From contig CAVOWK010000022.1 in assembly GCA_963700045.1 (NCBI GenBank), positions 108,859-172,858 of the forward strand: a DNA stretch of 64,000 nucleotides. Direction: 5' to 3'. Made by a program: the position numbers and the translations under genes. Positions 7,888 through 16,344 of this stretch are shown here, piece after piece (the first letter of the stretch is position 1; every line of letters starts with the position of its first letter). Source of the DNA: RPQJ01 sp963700045 (GTDB lineage: Bacteria > Pseudomonadota > Gammaproteobacteria > Steroidobacterales > Steroidobacteraceae). Under the pieces are notes generated by a model. The model searched no databases. It saw only the letters and a list, made by a program, of their open reading frames with translations, and was not told where the DNA came from.

Positions 7888-8618
7888 CGACGAGCCGGCT
7901 GCGCGCCGAGGCGCTGGGCAAGAGCTATCGCTCGCGGCAGGTGGTGAGAGACCTGTCGCTCGAGGTCACCTCCGGCGAAGTCGTCGGCCTGCTCGGCCCG
8001 AACGGCGCCGGCAAGACCACCGCCTTCTACATGATCGTCGGCCTGGTGCCGTGCGATGAGGGTCGCATCCACCTCGACGACAAGGAACTGACGCGCCTGC
8101 CGATGTACCGCCGCGCCCAGCTCGGCGTCGGCTACCTGCCGCAGGAGGCGTCCGTGTTCCGCAAACTGTCGGTCGAGGACAACATCCTGGCGATCCTCGA
8201 GACGCGAGCCGACCTCGACGACGATGAGGCGCGCAGCGCAGCGCTGGAATCGCTGCTCGAGGAGCTGCACATCGGCCATATCCGCTCGAGCAGCGGCATG
8301 AGCCTGTCGGGCGGCGAGCGCCGGCGCGTCGAGATCGCGCGCGCGCTGGCCGCGGAGCCCCGCTTCATCCTGCTCGACGAACCGTTCGCGGGCGTGGATC
8401 CGATTTCGGTCATCGACATCCAGCGCATCATCCGCCACCTCAGTTCGCGCAACATCGGCGTACTGATCACCGACCACAACGTGCGAGAAACGCTTGGCAT
8501 TTGCAGCCGCGCCTACATCGTCAGCGCCGGAAGTGTGATCGCGTCGGGTTCGGCGGAAGAGATTCTTGCCAATCCTCAGGTGCGTGAGGTCTACTTGGGC
8601 CAGGATTTCCGTCTCTGA
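7884..8618 (+). CDS. lptB: LPS export ABC transporter ATP-binding protein LptB
   Basis: LptB is the cytoplasmic ATPase powering LPS extraction by LptB2FG. The 244-residue product has Walker A GPNGAGKT (residues 38-45), the Q-loop segment LPQEASVFRKLS, signature LSGGERRR, Walker B FILLDEPFAGVD and the switch His in TDHNVRE, all typical of LptB. The frame is open upstream, but the ATG at 7884 overlapping the lptA stop gives the family length. lptF and lptG are not in this window. Confidence 0.96.
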   Translation: MTTSRLRAEALGKSYRSRQVVRDLSLEVTSGEVVGLLGPNGAGKTTAFYMIVGLVPCDEGRIHLDDKELTRLPMYRRAQLGVGYLPQEASVFRKLSVEDNILAILETRADLDDDEARSAALESLLEELHIGHIRSSSGMSLSGGERRRVEIARALAAEPRFILLDEPFAGVDPISVIDIQRIIRHLSSRNIGVLITDHNVRETLGICSRAYIVSAGSVIASGSAEEILANPQVREVYLGQDFRL

Positions 8619-8678
8619 CACGGCTGGCGCGAGTCCTCCCGCGTCTGCCCCGCTCTTGCTTCGATCGCCGATTCGTCA

Positions 8679-10148
8679 ATGCTCAAGCCGGCCCTGCAAC
8701 TCAAGCTCGGTCAACAGCTTACGATGACCCCGCAGCTGCAGCAGGCCATCAAGCTGCTGCAGCTGCCCGTGCTCGAGCTGCAGGCGCAGGTGATGGAGGC
8801 GCTCGAGACCAACGTCATGCTCGAGCAGGAAGAGGACGACTCGATCGACCTCGCCCCGCTCGACCAGGTCACGCCCGCGGGCGAGGCAGAAACCGAGTTC
8901 GCGGAAGGAGGCGAAGCCTCCGAATCCGACGAGCCCGGTCCCGACGACGTCATCGTCGAGATGGAGGACCCCTGGGCCGAATCCTCGACGCCGTCCGGCG
9001 ACGGGTCCCGCTCCGACGACGACGACCGCCCGCTCGAATTCACCGATGAACGCGGCCGCGACCTGCACCAGCACCTGGTCTGGCAGCTCGAAATCAGTCC
9101 GCTCGATCCGCGCCAGGTCTGGATCGGCGAGGCGATCGTCGACGCGTTGAACGACGATGGCTACCTCACCCTGACGACCGCCGAGATCGCCCGGGACCTG
9201 AGCTCGGACCTGCCCGTCACGGAGGCCGACGTCGATCAGGTGCTGGCGCACGTACAGACGCTCGATCCGGCCGGCGTCGGCGCCCGCACGCTGGGCGAAT
9301 GCCTGGTCCTCCAGCTCGCGCAACTGGACGAAGACACGCCGGGACGCGATCTCGCGATCGTCATCGCACGCGACCATCTCCAGTCCGTTGCGGACAGGGA
9401 CCTCGCCACGCTGCGCCGCGTGCTCGGCGCCGACGAGGATTCACTGCAGGTTGCGCTTGCGCTCGTGCGCGGCTGCCATCCGCGGCCGGGCTCGGCGTTC
9501 CAGGGCACGCAACCCGAGTACGTCGTCCCGGACGTGTTCGTGCGCCGCACCGAACAGGGCTGGGCCGTGGAACTCAATGCGGGGTCGGTGCCGCGCCTGA
9601 AGGTCAACCAGGGCTATGCGGGCCTGGTCTCACGTTCGGCCGACTACGCCTCGCTGCGTACCCAGCTGCAGGAGGCGCGCTGGCTGATCCGCAGCCTCGA
9701 AATCCGCAACGAGACACTGCTGAAGGTGGCCCGCTCGATCGTCCAGCGACAGGCGGCGTTCCTCGAGCGCGGCGACGAAGCGATGCAGCCCATGATCCTG
9801 CGCGACGTGGCCGAGGCCGTGTCGATGCACGAATCGACGATCTCGCGCGTGACGACGGGCAAGTACATGCACACGCCGCGCGGCATCTTCGAGTTCCGGT
9901 ACTTCTTCTCCAGTCACGTCTCGGGCGCGGACGGCGAGGACGTATCGTCGGTCGCCATCCGCGCCCGCATCCGCAAGCTGATCGCGGAGGAAGTGCCGGG
10001 GAAGCCGCTGAGCGACGCCCAGCTGGCGACGATGCTCGCGGACGAAGGAGTGAAGGTGGCGCGGCGGACAGTCGCCAAGTACCGCGAGGCGCTCGGCCTC
10101 GCTGCGTCGAGCGAGCGCAGGGTGACGGCCGCCCGCGCCCATGCATGA
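8679..10148 (+). CDS. rpoN: RNA polymerase sigma-54 factor
   Basis: Sigma-54 directs RNA polymerase to -24/-12 promoters that need enhancer-binding ATPases. The 489-residue protein has the glutamine/leucine-rich region I (LKLGQQLTMTPQLQQAIKLL), an acidic region II (about residues 50-115), the core-binding region, the helix-turn-helix (VSMHESTISRVTTGKYMHTP), and the RpoN box ARRTVAKYRE near the C-terminus. It follows lptB by 60 bases, which is the standard lptB-rpoN-hpf order. Confidence 0.97.
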   Translation: MLKPALQLKLGQQLTMTPQLQQAIKLLQLPVLELQAQVMEALETNVMLEQEEDDSIDLAPLDQVTPAGEAETEFAEGGEASESDEPGPDDVIVEMEDPWAESSTPSGDGSRSDDDDRPLEFTDERGRDLHQHLVWQLEISPLDPRQVWIGEAIVDALNDDGYLTLTTAEIARDLSSDLPVTEADVDQVLAHVQTLDPAGVGARTLGECLVLQLAQLDEDTPGRDLAIVIARDHLQSVADRDLATLRRVLGADEDSLQVALALVRGCHPRPGSAFQGTQPEYVVPDVFVRRTEQGWAVELNAGSVPRLKVNQGYAGLVSRSADYASLRTQLQEARWLIRSLEIRNETLLKVARSIVQRQAAFLERGDEAMQPMILRDVAEAVSMHESTISRVTTGKYMHTPRGIFEFRYFFSSHVSGADGEDVSSVAIRARIRKLIAEEVPGKPLSDAQLATMLADEGVKVARRTVAKYREALGLAASSERRVTAARAHA

Positions 10149-10231
10149 TTACGGCGCCGGCGGGAACTGGCTGCGGCGGGCGCGATCCAATTGACGAGAG
10201 GCAGCAGGCAAACCAACAGGAGGTCGGGACG

Positions 10232-10558
10232 ATGCAAGTCAACCTGAGCGGACACCACGTCGATATCACACCGCCGCTGCGGAGTTATGTCGAGAAGAAG
10301 ATGGCGCGCATCCTGCGGCACTGCGACCGCGTCATCGACGTGCACTGCACGCTTACGGTCGAAAAACTGCGGCACGAGGCCGAGTCGACGATTCGCCTGT
10401 CCGGCACCACCGTGCATGCAGCCACCGTCCACGACGACATGTATGCCGCCATCGACCTGCTGGCCGACAAGCTCGACGAGCAGGTGCGCCGCCACAAGGA
10501 AAAGCACCGCGACCCGCAGGCGGCGCGACACCGTCACGGAACCGGAATTTCGCCCTGA
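10232..10558 (+). CDS. hpf: Ribosome hibernation-promoting factor (short HPF / YhbH type)
   Basis: HPF binds the ribosome in stationary phase and promotes inactive 100S dimers or protects 70S. The 108-residue product is the short form, with MQVNLSGHHVDITPPLRSYV at the start and the conserved core DVHCTLTVEKLRHEAESTIR followed by DMYAAIDLLADKLDEQVRRH. An excellent AGGAGGT lies seven bases before the ATG at 10232. It sits between rpoN and rapZ; the ptsN gene often found between hpf and rapZ is absent. Confidence 0.93.
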   Translation: MQVNLSGHHVDITPPLRSYVEKKMARILRHCDRVIDVHCTLTVEKLRHEAESTIRLSGTTVHAATVHDDMYAAIDLLADKLDEQVRRHKEKHRDPQAARHRHGTGISP

Positions 10559-10623
10559 CGGCGAACCCGGATCCGGCGACAATTCGGACTGGCAGGCGTT
10601 CTGCGCAGGGGTGGTGACGTCAC

Positions 10624-11495
10624 ATGCGATTGATCGTGGTCAGCGGGCTGTCCGGCTCCGGCAAGAGCGTCGCGCTCGACATGCTGGAGGACCTCGACTA
10701 TTACTGCGTCGACAACATCCCAGCCGGCCTGCTGCCCGGATTCATCGCCTACACTGTCCGCACCAGCGAATCCACTTACCGCCAGACGGCCGTCGGCGTC
10801 GACGCGCGCAATCGCCCTGAAGATCTCGCGGAGGTGCCGCGGCTGGTCGAGACGCTGGGCAAGAGCGGCATCGCGTGCGAGACGCTGTTCCTGCGCGCCG
10901 ATAGCGAGACGCTGCTCAAGCGCTTCAGCGAGACACGACGCAGGCATCCGCTCACCCGCCACGGCGTGGGCCTCATGGAAGCCCTGGAGCAGGAAGAGCG
11001 CCTGCTGGCACCGCTCGCCAATGCGGCCGACCTGACGATCGATACCTCGCGACTGTCGGTGCACGAGCTGCGCGAACTGATCCGGGGACGCGTGGTCGAC
11101 CGTGCGAAGTCCGGGCCATCACTGCTGTTCCAGTCGTTCGCTTATCGGCACGGCGTGCCCGACGATGCGGACTTCGTGTTCGACGCTCGTGCACTGCCGA
11201 ACCCTTACTGGAACCCGGCCCTGAGGGAGCTGACCGGGCGTGATGAGCTGGTCGCGCAGTTTCTCGACAACGAGACCGAAGTGAACGGTTTTTCGAGGAC
11301 GTGCGTGACTTCATCGCCCGCTGGCTGCCCTCGCTGGTCCGTTCCAATCGCAGCTATCTCACCGTCGCTGTCGGCTGCACGGGCGGCCAGCACCGTTCCG
11401 TGTACCTGGTCGAGCGCCTGGCTGCGCATTTCCGCGGCAGCGAAGGAGCTGCGCTCGTGAGCCATCGCGACCTCGCGAGCCGCCGGCACGAGTGA
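10624..11495 (+). CDS. rapZ: RNase adapter protein RapZ, broken by a one-base shift
   Basis: RapZ is an RNA-binding adapter that controls glucosamine-6-phosphate synthase through small RNAs in enterics, and has an N-terminal P-loop domain. Here Walker A is GLSGSGKS (residues 8-15), and family motifs GVDARNRP and DADFVFDARALPNPYWNP follow. After NETEV the frame departs from the family: the conserved C-terminus (DFIARWLP, NRSYLTVAVGCTGGQHRSVY, LVERLAAHF) continues in the other frame from about 11292 to a TGA at 11493-11495. One base is missing near GGTTTTT at 11287-11293. As read literally the first frame ends at 11460 with an unrelated tail. An indel error or a true mutation are both possible. 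Confidence 0.9.
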
Positions 11496-11645
11496 AGGGG
11501 GAGGAAGCAGGAAGGGCAGGAAGGTCAGGAAGGGGAGGAAGGGCAGGAAGGGACCGGAAGGATCAGACCGCTCCGCCTGCCTCTACTTCCACTACTTCCT
11601 GTCCTTCCTGCCCTTCCTCCCCTTCCTCGCCTTCCCCCCTCCTCC
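11496..11645 (+). repeat. Intergenic AGGAAGG-type purine/pyrimidine array between rapZ and mgtE
   Basis: Immediately after the rapZ stop, the plus strand runs as AGGAAGGGC/AGGAAGGTC-like 9-base units to about 11560. It passes through a short mixed segment (11561-11590) and then becomes pyrimidine-rich CTTCCTGTC/CTTCCTCCC units up to 11645. Purine and pyrimidine arms are mutually complementary. The array ends directly at a possible -10 element (TATCAT, 11649-11654) in front of mgtE. Same architecture as the arrays at 3445-3573 and 24559-24713. Confidence 0.88.
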
Positions 11646-11661
11646 CCCTATCATCCCGGCG

Positions 11662-13023
11662 ATGAACGCCGAGCTGCAGCCACGCCGTACTCCGACCCGT
11701 CTCGAGGCGCTGAAGCGCGCCCTCGACGAGGGCACGATGCGTCAGGTGCACCGGCTCGTGAACTCGATGCACCCGGCGGAAGTCGCGTCGCTGCTCGAAT
11801 CCCTGCCGCAGACCCAGCGTGAAGTCGTCTGGGACCTCGTCGACCCCGAGATCGAGGGCGACGTGCTGGTCGAGCTCAACGAGGAAGTCCGCGCCGGCCT
11901 GATCCGCGAGATGGAAACCGAGGAACTCGTCGCGGCCGCCGAAGGCCTCGAAGTCGACGACCTCGCCGACTTGCTGCGCGACCTGCCTGAGAACGTCAAC
12001 CAGCAGGTGCTGCGGTCGATGGACTCGCAGGACCGCGACCGCCTGAACGCCGTGCTCGGTTTCGAGGAAGACACCGCCGGCGGCCTGATGAACACCGATA
12101 CGGTCAGCGTGCGCCCCGACGTCACGCTCGAGACCGTGTTGCGCTACTTGCGCATGCGCGGCGAGATTCCGGAAAAGACCGACGCGCTCTTCGTCGTGAA
12201 CCGCCATGACCGGTATCTCGGCGTCCTGCACCTGACGCGGCTGCTGACCGAGGACCCGGAACGCACGGTCGGCGAGGTCATGGACACGGACGTCGCCGGC
12301 ATTCCTCCTGCAACACCTGCCACCGAAGTCGCGAGCCTGTTCCAGGACCGCGACCTCGTGTCGGCAGCGGTCATATCGACGGACGCAGGCCGCCTGCTCG
12401 GCCGCATCACGATCGACGACGTCGTGGACGTGATCCGCGACGAGGCCGAGCATTCCGTGATGAGCATGGCGGGACTCGACGAGGATGCGGACATGTTCGC
12501 GCCCGTCGTGCCGAGCGCACGCCGTCGCGGCGTGTGGCTGGGCATCAATCTCGTCACGGCGTTCCTCGCAGCGTGGGTCGTGGGCCTGTTCGAAGCCACC
12601 ATTCAGCAGATCGTTGCGCTCGCCGTGCTGATGCCGATCGTCGCCAGCATGGGTGGCGTCGCCGCGACCCAGACGCTGACGCTGATCGTGCGCGGCCTCG
12701 CACTCGGCCAGATCGAGCGCGCGAACGCTCGCTGGCTGCTCACCAAGGAAATCGCCGTGGCGCTGCTGAACGGGCTCGCCTGGGCCACCGTGGTGGCGCT
12801 CGTGGCCTGGGCCTGGTTCGACCAGTGGCGCATCGCGCTGGTGATCTTCGCGGCAATGGTCGTGAACCTGCTGGCGGCCGCGCTGGCCGGGGTGACGGTG
12901 CCCCTCGCACTGAAGCGGTTCGGCGTCGATCCCGCGGTCGCGGGGGGCGTCATCGTGACGACGGTCACCGACGTGATCGGGTTCGCCTCGCTGCTCGGGC
13001 TCGGCACCCTGGTGCTCAGGTAA
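11662..13023 (+). CDS. mgtE: Magnesium transporter MgtE
   Basis: MgtE is a homodimeric Mg2+ channel gated by its cytoplasmic Mg2+-sensing domains. The 453-residue protein has the superhelical N-domain (HPAEVASLLESLPQTQREVV), two CBS domains (about residues 135-255; GEVMDTDVAGIPPATPATEV), a plug helix, and a five-segment membrane domain with the family motifs LMPIVASMGGVAATQTL and TVTDVIGFASLLGLGTL. No Shine-Dalgarno precedes the ATG, and a TATCAT lies seven bases upstream, so a leaderless mRNA is possible. Its stop overlaps the convergent patatin-like gene by eight bases. Confidence 0.94.
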   Translation: MNAELQPRRTPTRLEALKRALDEGTMRQVHRLVNSMHPAEVASLLESLPQTQREVVWDLVDPEIEGDVLVELNEEVRAGLIREMETEELVAAAEGLEVDDLADLLRDLPENVNQQVLRSMDSQDRDRLNAVLGFEEDTAGGLMNTDTVSVRPDVTLETVLRYLRMRGEIPEKTDALFVVNRHDRYLGVLHLTRLLTEDPERTVGEVMDTDVAGIPPATPATEVASLFQDRDLVSAAVISTDAGRLLGRITIDDVVDVIRDEAEHSVMSMAGLDEDADMFAPVVPSARRRGVWLGINLVTAFLAAWVVGLFEATIQQIVALAVLMPIVASMGGVAATQTLTLIVRGLALGQIERANARWLLTKEIAVALLNGLAWATVVALVAWAWFDQWRIALVIFAAMVVNLLAAALAGVTVPLALKRFGVDPAVAGGVIVTTVTDVIGFASLLGLGTLVLR

Positions 13024-14272
13024 CCCAGGGCGCGAGGTAGGGAACGATCTCCGCGCGCTGCGCATGCGCATCGGCATAACCCATCGCCATCAGTTCGCAG
13101 GTGTACGACTTGTCGAACAGCAGGTAACTCACCAGCAGTCCTCCGCGTGCCTCGTAGGCACCCATGGTGCGCAGCAACGTGCGGATGCTGCGGGGCATGT
13201 GGTGTTCGTGTTTCATCGCGACCACGGTCGGGTCGACGCTCGGCTGGATCACCGTTGCGCGGATCGGCCGATGTTCGGTGTGGCCCGCCGCGACGATCAA
13301 CCGGTTGATCTGGTTGAGGCGCTCGAGGTCGATCGACAATCCGTCCGTGAACAACGAGTCGAGCACGAAGCCCAGCAGGTGGGCCGGGCTCGGTGAAGCC
13401 TGCATGACGGCCCCGGTCGGCGGAGTGGCAGCGGCACTTCCGCGCGTCCCGATCACCAGCACACGGTTCGCACCGAGGTGAACGGCGGGACTCAGCGGGG
13501 CCAGCTGGCGCATCGCGCCGTCGCCGTAGTGGTTGTCGTCGATACCCCAGGCCGGGAAGATGAACGGGATCGCAGCGCTCGCCATCAGCACGTCGAGGTC
13601 GATCTGGCGCCTGCGTCCGGCGCGGCGCACGCGGTGCCAGTCCTCGATGTCGTCGGTCCCGTCGAAGAACGCCACGGCCTGCCCGGTCGTGTAACTCGTC
13701 GTCGCGACGGCCAGCGCGTGCAGCCTGCCCGCAGCGATCTGCGCGGGAATCTGGTCCAGGGGTACCGCGCGGGCGAGCAACTCATACAGCGGCGTCGTGT
13801 CGAACAGCGAGCGCGGGGGCTTGGCGATCCAGCCGGCCGAGAGCAGCGAGACCATCCAGTGCAGCCCGGACCGCAGCATCGTCAGCGAACCGGCCTGGAC
13901 GACCTGCTCGACTCGGAAGTTGGACCAGACCTCGTCGAGCGATTCCACCGCCTCGCGCAACGAATGAGCGCGCGCGCCGATGGCCGCTGCGTTCAACGCC
14001 CCCGCCGAAGTGCCCACCAGCACCTCGAACGGACATGGGGCGTCCTCGGGCAACCATTCGGCGATCGCCTTCAGCACCCCGACCTGGTACGCGCCCCGCG
14101 CCCCCCCTCCCGACAGGACCAGGGCATCGTGGTCGCTGAAGAAGATGTAGTTGGTCGCGTCGCTCGTCGCGTCCTGGGCGGCGCTGGTCGGTAATGGAGG
14201 GCTCGACAAGGTCACCTCGCTGACTCTCGTGCTGCGGCAGTCTAGTATGTGTCGGCGCGAACCCGCGCTCAT
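13016..14272 (-). CDS. Patatin-like phospholipase family protein
   Basis: This is a 418-residue serine lipase of the patatin/RssA-like fold, expected to cleave acyl esters of phospholipids. The oxyanion loop GGGARG (in LVLSGGGARGAYQVGVL), the nucleophile motif GTSAG and the catalytic Asp motif GDGAMR are all present, so it should be active. No signal peptide or clear membrane segment is seen. The C-terminal 120 residues (with RPIRATVIQPS) belong to the longer patatin group. The ATG at 14272 has GAGGGG a few bases upstream. It diverges from the peroxiredoxin gene with 23 bases between start codons and converges with mgtE. Substrate unknown. Confidence 0.85.
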   Translation of the reverse strand: MSAGSRRHILDCRSTRVSEVTLSSPPLPTSAAQDATSDATNYIFFSDHDALVLSGGGARGAYQVGVLKAIAEWLPEDAPCPFEVLVGTSAGALNAAAIGARAHSLREAVESLDEVWSNFRVEQVVQAGSLTMLRSGLHWMVSLLSAGWIAKPPRSLFDTTPLYELLARAVPLDQIPAQIAAGRLHALAVATTSYTTGQAVAFFDGTDDIEDWHRVRRAGRRRQIDLDVLMASAAIPFIFPAWGIDDNHYGDGAMRQLAPLSPAVHLGANRVLVIGTRGSAAATPPTGAVMQASPSPAHLLGFVLDSLFTDGLSIDLERLNQINRLIVAAGHTEHRPIRATVIQPSVDPTVVAMKHEHHMPRSIRTLLRTMGAYEARGGLLVSYLLFDKSYTCELMAMGYADAHAQRAEIVPYLAPWVT

Positions 14273-14295
14273 TTAGCCCCTCACCGGAGAATCCG

Positions 14296-14901
14296 ATGAA
14301 TCGCGCACAGTCTCGACGTGGAATTCTTTCGCTGGCCGCCCTGCTGCCGGCACTCGCCCTGGCGTTCGGGTCGCTGGTGGCAGGCGGCCGTCCGGCCCTG
14401 GCGGATGGCGTGGCGCCTGCCGTGGGCAAGCCCGCCCCCGCCTTCAAGCTGCAGGACCAGGCAGGCAAATGGCACTCGCTGGCCGACTACAAGGGCAAGT
14501 GGGTCGCCCTGTACTTCTACCCGAAGGACGACACGCCGGGCTGCACCACGCAGGCCTGCGGCTTCCGCGACAACGTCTTCGCCTTCAACAAGGAAGGCGC
14601 GGTGATCGTCGGCATCAGCGTCGACGAAGTGGCGTCCCACAAGGAGTTTGCCGAAAAGCACAGCCTGCCGTTCACGATCCTCGCCGACTCCGACAAGGCC
14701 GTGACCAGGAGCTACGGCGTGCTGAAGACCTACATGGGCGTCATGGAAATGGCGCGTCGCGACACCTTCATCATCGATCCGCAGGGCCGCATCGCGAAGC
14801 ATTACGAGTCGGTCAATCCGGAAGGCCATTCGCAGGTCGTGCTCGCGGACATCAAGGCGCTGAAGGCCGCCGCGGCTGCGGGCAGCAAGGGCGGGCGCTG
14901 A
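14296..14901 (+). CDS. Exported thiol peroxidase of the Bcp/PrxQ type
   Basis: Peroxiredoxins of this class reduce hydroperoxides with a reactive cysteine. The 201-residue product has an N-terminal signal with twin arginines (QSRRGILSLAALLPALALAF), so export, possibly by Tat, is likely; typical Bcp is cytoplasmic and about 45 residues shorter. The active site reads DDTPGCTTQACGFRDN, with peroxidatic Cys and a second Cys five residues later as in atypical two-Cys Bcp. GGAG lies seven bases before the ATG. Downstream it converges on the VWA gene, with a long inverted repeat between them. Confidence 0.88.
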   Translation: MNRAQSRRGILSLAALLPALALAFGSLVAGGRPALADGVAPAVGKPAPAFKLQDQAGKWHSLADYKGKWVALYFYPKDDTPGCTTQACGFRDNVFAFNKEGAVIVGISVDEVASHKEFAEKHSLPFTILADSDKAVTRSYGVLKTYMGVMEMARRDTFIIDPQGRIAKHYESVNPEGHSQVVLADIKALKAAAAAGSKGGR

Positions 14902-14936
14902 CAGCGCGAACAGAACTTTCACGACGCGACGACATG

Positions 14937-15041
14937 GCCCGTCCGGAACGATCCGGGCGGGCCGTGCGCGGCATGGACGCCGCGCCCGGAGCCCCCATGG
15001 ATGGGTTTACGGCGTCCCGCCCGGAGTCGTTCCGGACGGGG
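14937..15041. repeat. Long inverted repeat between convergent genes
   Basis: A 25-base arm at 14937-14961 (GCCCGTCCGGAACGATCCGG onward) is repeated in reverse complement at 15016-15041 with a single extra base. The 54 bases between contain smaller GC-rich palindromes. It fills the space between the 3' ends of the peroxiredoxin gene and the VWA gene. This suits a bidirectional transcription barrier or a REP/BIME-type element; there is no T-run, so it is not a classic intrinsic terminator. Confidence 0.75.
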
Positions 15042-15068
15042 CGTGACTCGCGTCGGGAACCGAGTCTT

Positions 15069-16244
15069 TCAGGCTTTCAGCGCGCGAATGGCGTCGTCGA
15101 GCCCGTGCAGCGTGAGCGGATACATGCGCTCCGCCAGCAACTGCCGCGCGATGCCGATCGACTGCACGTAGTCCCAGCGATCCTGCGGCTCGGGGTTGAG
15201 CCAGGCGAAGCGCTGGAACCGCTGCGTGAGGCGCTGCAGCCAGACTGCGCCCGCCTCCTCGTTCCAGTGCTCGATGCTGCCGCCCGGCTGCATGATTTCG
15301 TACGGGCTCATGCTCGCGTCGCCGATGAAGATGACGCGATAGTCGGGCTGGTACTTGCGCAGGATGTCGAAGAGCGTCGTGCGCTCGCCGTGCCGGCGGC
15401 GGCTGTCCTTCCACACCGATTCATAGATGAAATTGTGGAAGTAGAAGTATTCGAGGTGCTTGAACTCGCCGCGCGCGGCCGAGAACAGTTCCTCGCAGAC
15501 GCGGACGTGGCTTTCCATCGAGCCACCGACGTCGAAGAACAGCAGCAGCTTCAGCGCGTTGTGGCGCTCGGGCTGGAACTTCAGGTCGAGCAGACCGGCA
15601 TTGCGGGCCGTCGCCGAGATCGTGCTGTCGATGTCGAACTGGTCCGCCGCTCCTTCGCGCGCAAAGCGGCGGAGCTTGCGCAGCGCCACCTTGATGTTGC
15701 GCGTGCCGAGTTCGACGTTGTCGTCGAGGTTGCGGTAATCGCGGCGCTCCCAGACTTTGACGGCCTTGCCCTTGCCGCCCGGACCGCCGATGCGAATGCC
15801 TTCCGGGTTGTAACCGCCGTGACCGAACGGCGACGTGCCGCCGGTACCGATCCACTTGTTGCCGCCTTCGTGCCTGCCCTTCTGCTCCTCGAGGCGCTGC
15901 TTGAGCGTCTCCATGAGCTTGTCCCAGCCGCCGAGCGCCTCGATCTGCGCCATCTCTTCGGGCGTGAAGTGCCGTTCGGCCAGGAGCTTCAGCCAATCCT
16001 CGGGCAGCGCCTGCTGCAGGTGCTCGAACGACTGCTCGATGCCCTTGAAGTAGTGCGTGAACGCCTTGTCGAAGCGGTCGAAGTGCTTCTCGTCCTTGAC
16101 CAGCGTCGCGCGCGCGAGGAAGTAGAAGTCGTTGACGCTGAACCGGGCGACGCCGCGCTGCAGTGCCTCGAGCAGCGTCAGGTACTCCGTGACCGAGGCA
16201 GGTACGCCAGCTTCACGCAGCGTGTAGAAGAAAGGCGTCAGCAT
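15069..16244 (-). CDS. VWA domain protein (CoxE-like), partner of MoxR ATPase
   Basis: This 391-residue protein belongs to the CoxE-like VWA group that pairs with MoxR AAA+ ATPases and is thought to help assemble or insert metal cofactors in partner enzymes. The N-terminal half is helical (FFYTLREAGVPASVTEYLTL), the middle is Gly-rich (GGNKWIGTGGTSPFGHGG), and the C-terminal half is the VWA domain. The metal-binding MIDAS is DVGGSM where the usual form is DxSxS, so the first Ser is Gly. The ATG at 16244 fits the family. It lies about 100 bases downstream of the MoxR gene on the same strand, with an inverted repeat between. The client enzyme is not evident in the window. Confidence 0.85.
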   Translation of the reverse strand: MLTPFFYTLREAGVPASVTEYLTLLEALQRGVARFSVNDFYFLARATLVKDEKHFDRFDKAFTHYFKGIEQSFEHLQQALPEDWLKLLAERHFTPEEMAQIEALGGWDKLMETLKQRLEEQKGRHEGGNKWIGTGGTSPFGHGGYNPEGIRIGGPGGKGKAVKVWERRDYRNLDDNVELGTRNIKVALRKLRRFAREGAADQFDIDSTISATARNAGLLDLKFQPERHNALKLLLFFDVGGSMESHVRVCEELFSAARGEFKHLEYFYFHNFIYESVWKDSRRRHGERTTLFDILRKYQPDYRVIFIGDASMSPYEIMQPGGSIEHWNEEAGAVWLQRLTQRFQRFAWLNPEPQDRWDYVQSIGIARQLLAERMYPLTLHGLDDAIRALKA

Positions 16245-16254
16245 GCGGAAAAGC

Positions 16255-16328
16255 GGGGACGCTCACCTGTTTCCGGACACGGTGACCCGGGATTCGGCGA
16301 GCACGACCGGAAACAGGTGAGCGTCCCC
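16255..16328. repeat. Perfect 22-bp inverted repeat (REP-like) between moxR and VWA gene
   Basis: The arm GGGGACGCTCACCTGTTTCC plus GG (16255-16276) recurs exactly in reverse complement at 16307-16328 around a 30-base loop. Outside the arms, GGAAAA and TTTTCC extend the symmetry with small mismatches. The sequence GGGGACGCTCACCT resembles REP-type elements mobilised by RAYT (REP-associated tyrosine) transposases in many proteobacteria; that link is from memory of such repeats and not proved here. It interrupts the otherwise close moxR-VWA pair. Confidence 0.85.
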
Positions 16329-16344
16329 ATTTTCCAATTTCAGC

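Noticed and set aside
10150..10231. Possible sigma-54 promoter upstream of hpf
   Set aside because: The GG and GC elements do not match the -24/-12 consensus at the right spacing.
11563..13077. Long minus-strand open frame opposite mgtE
   Set aside because: Full overlap with the well-supported mgtE and a His/Arg/Asp-rich translation typical of antisense shadows.
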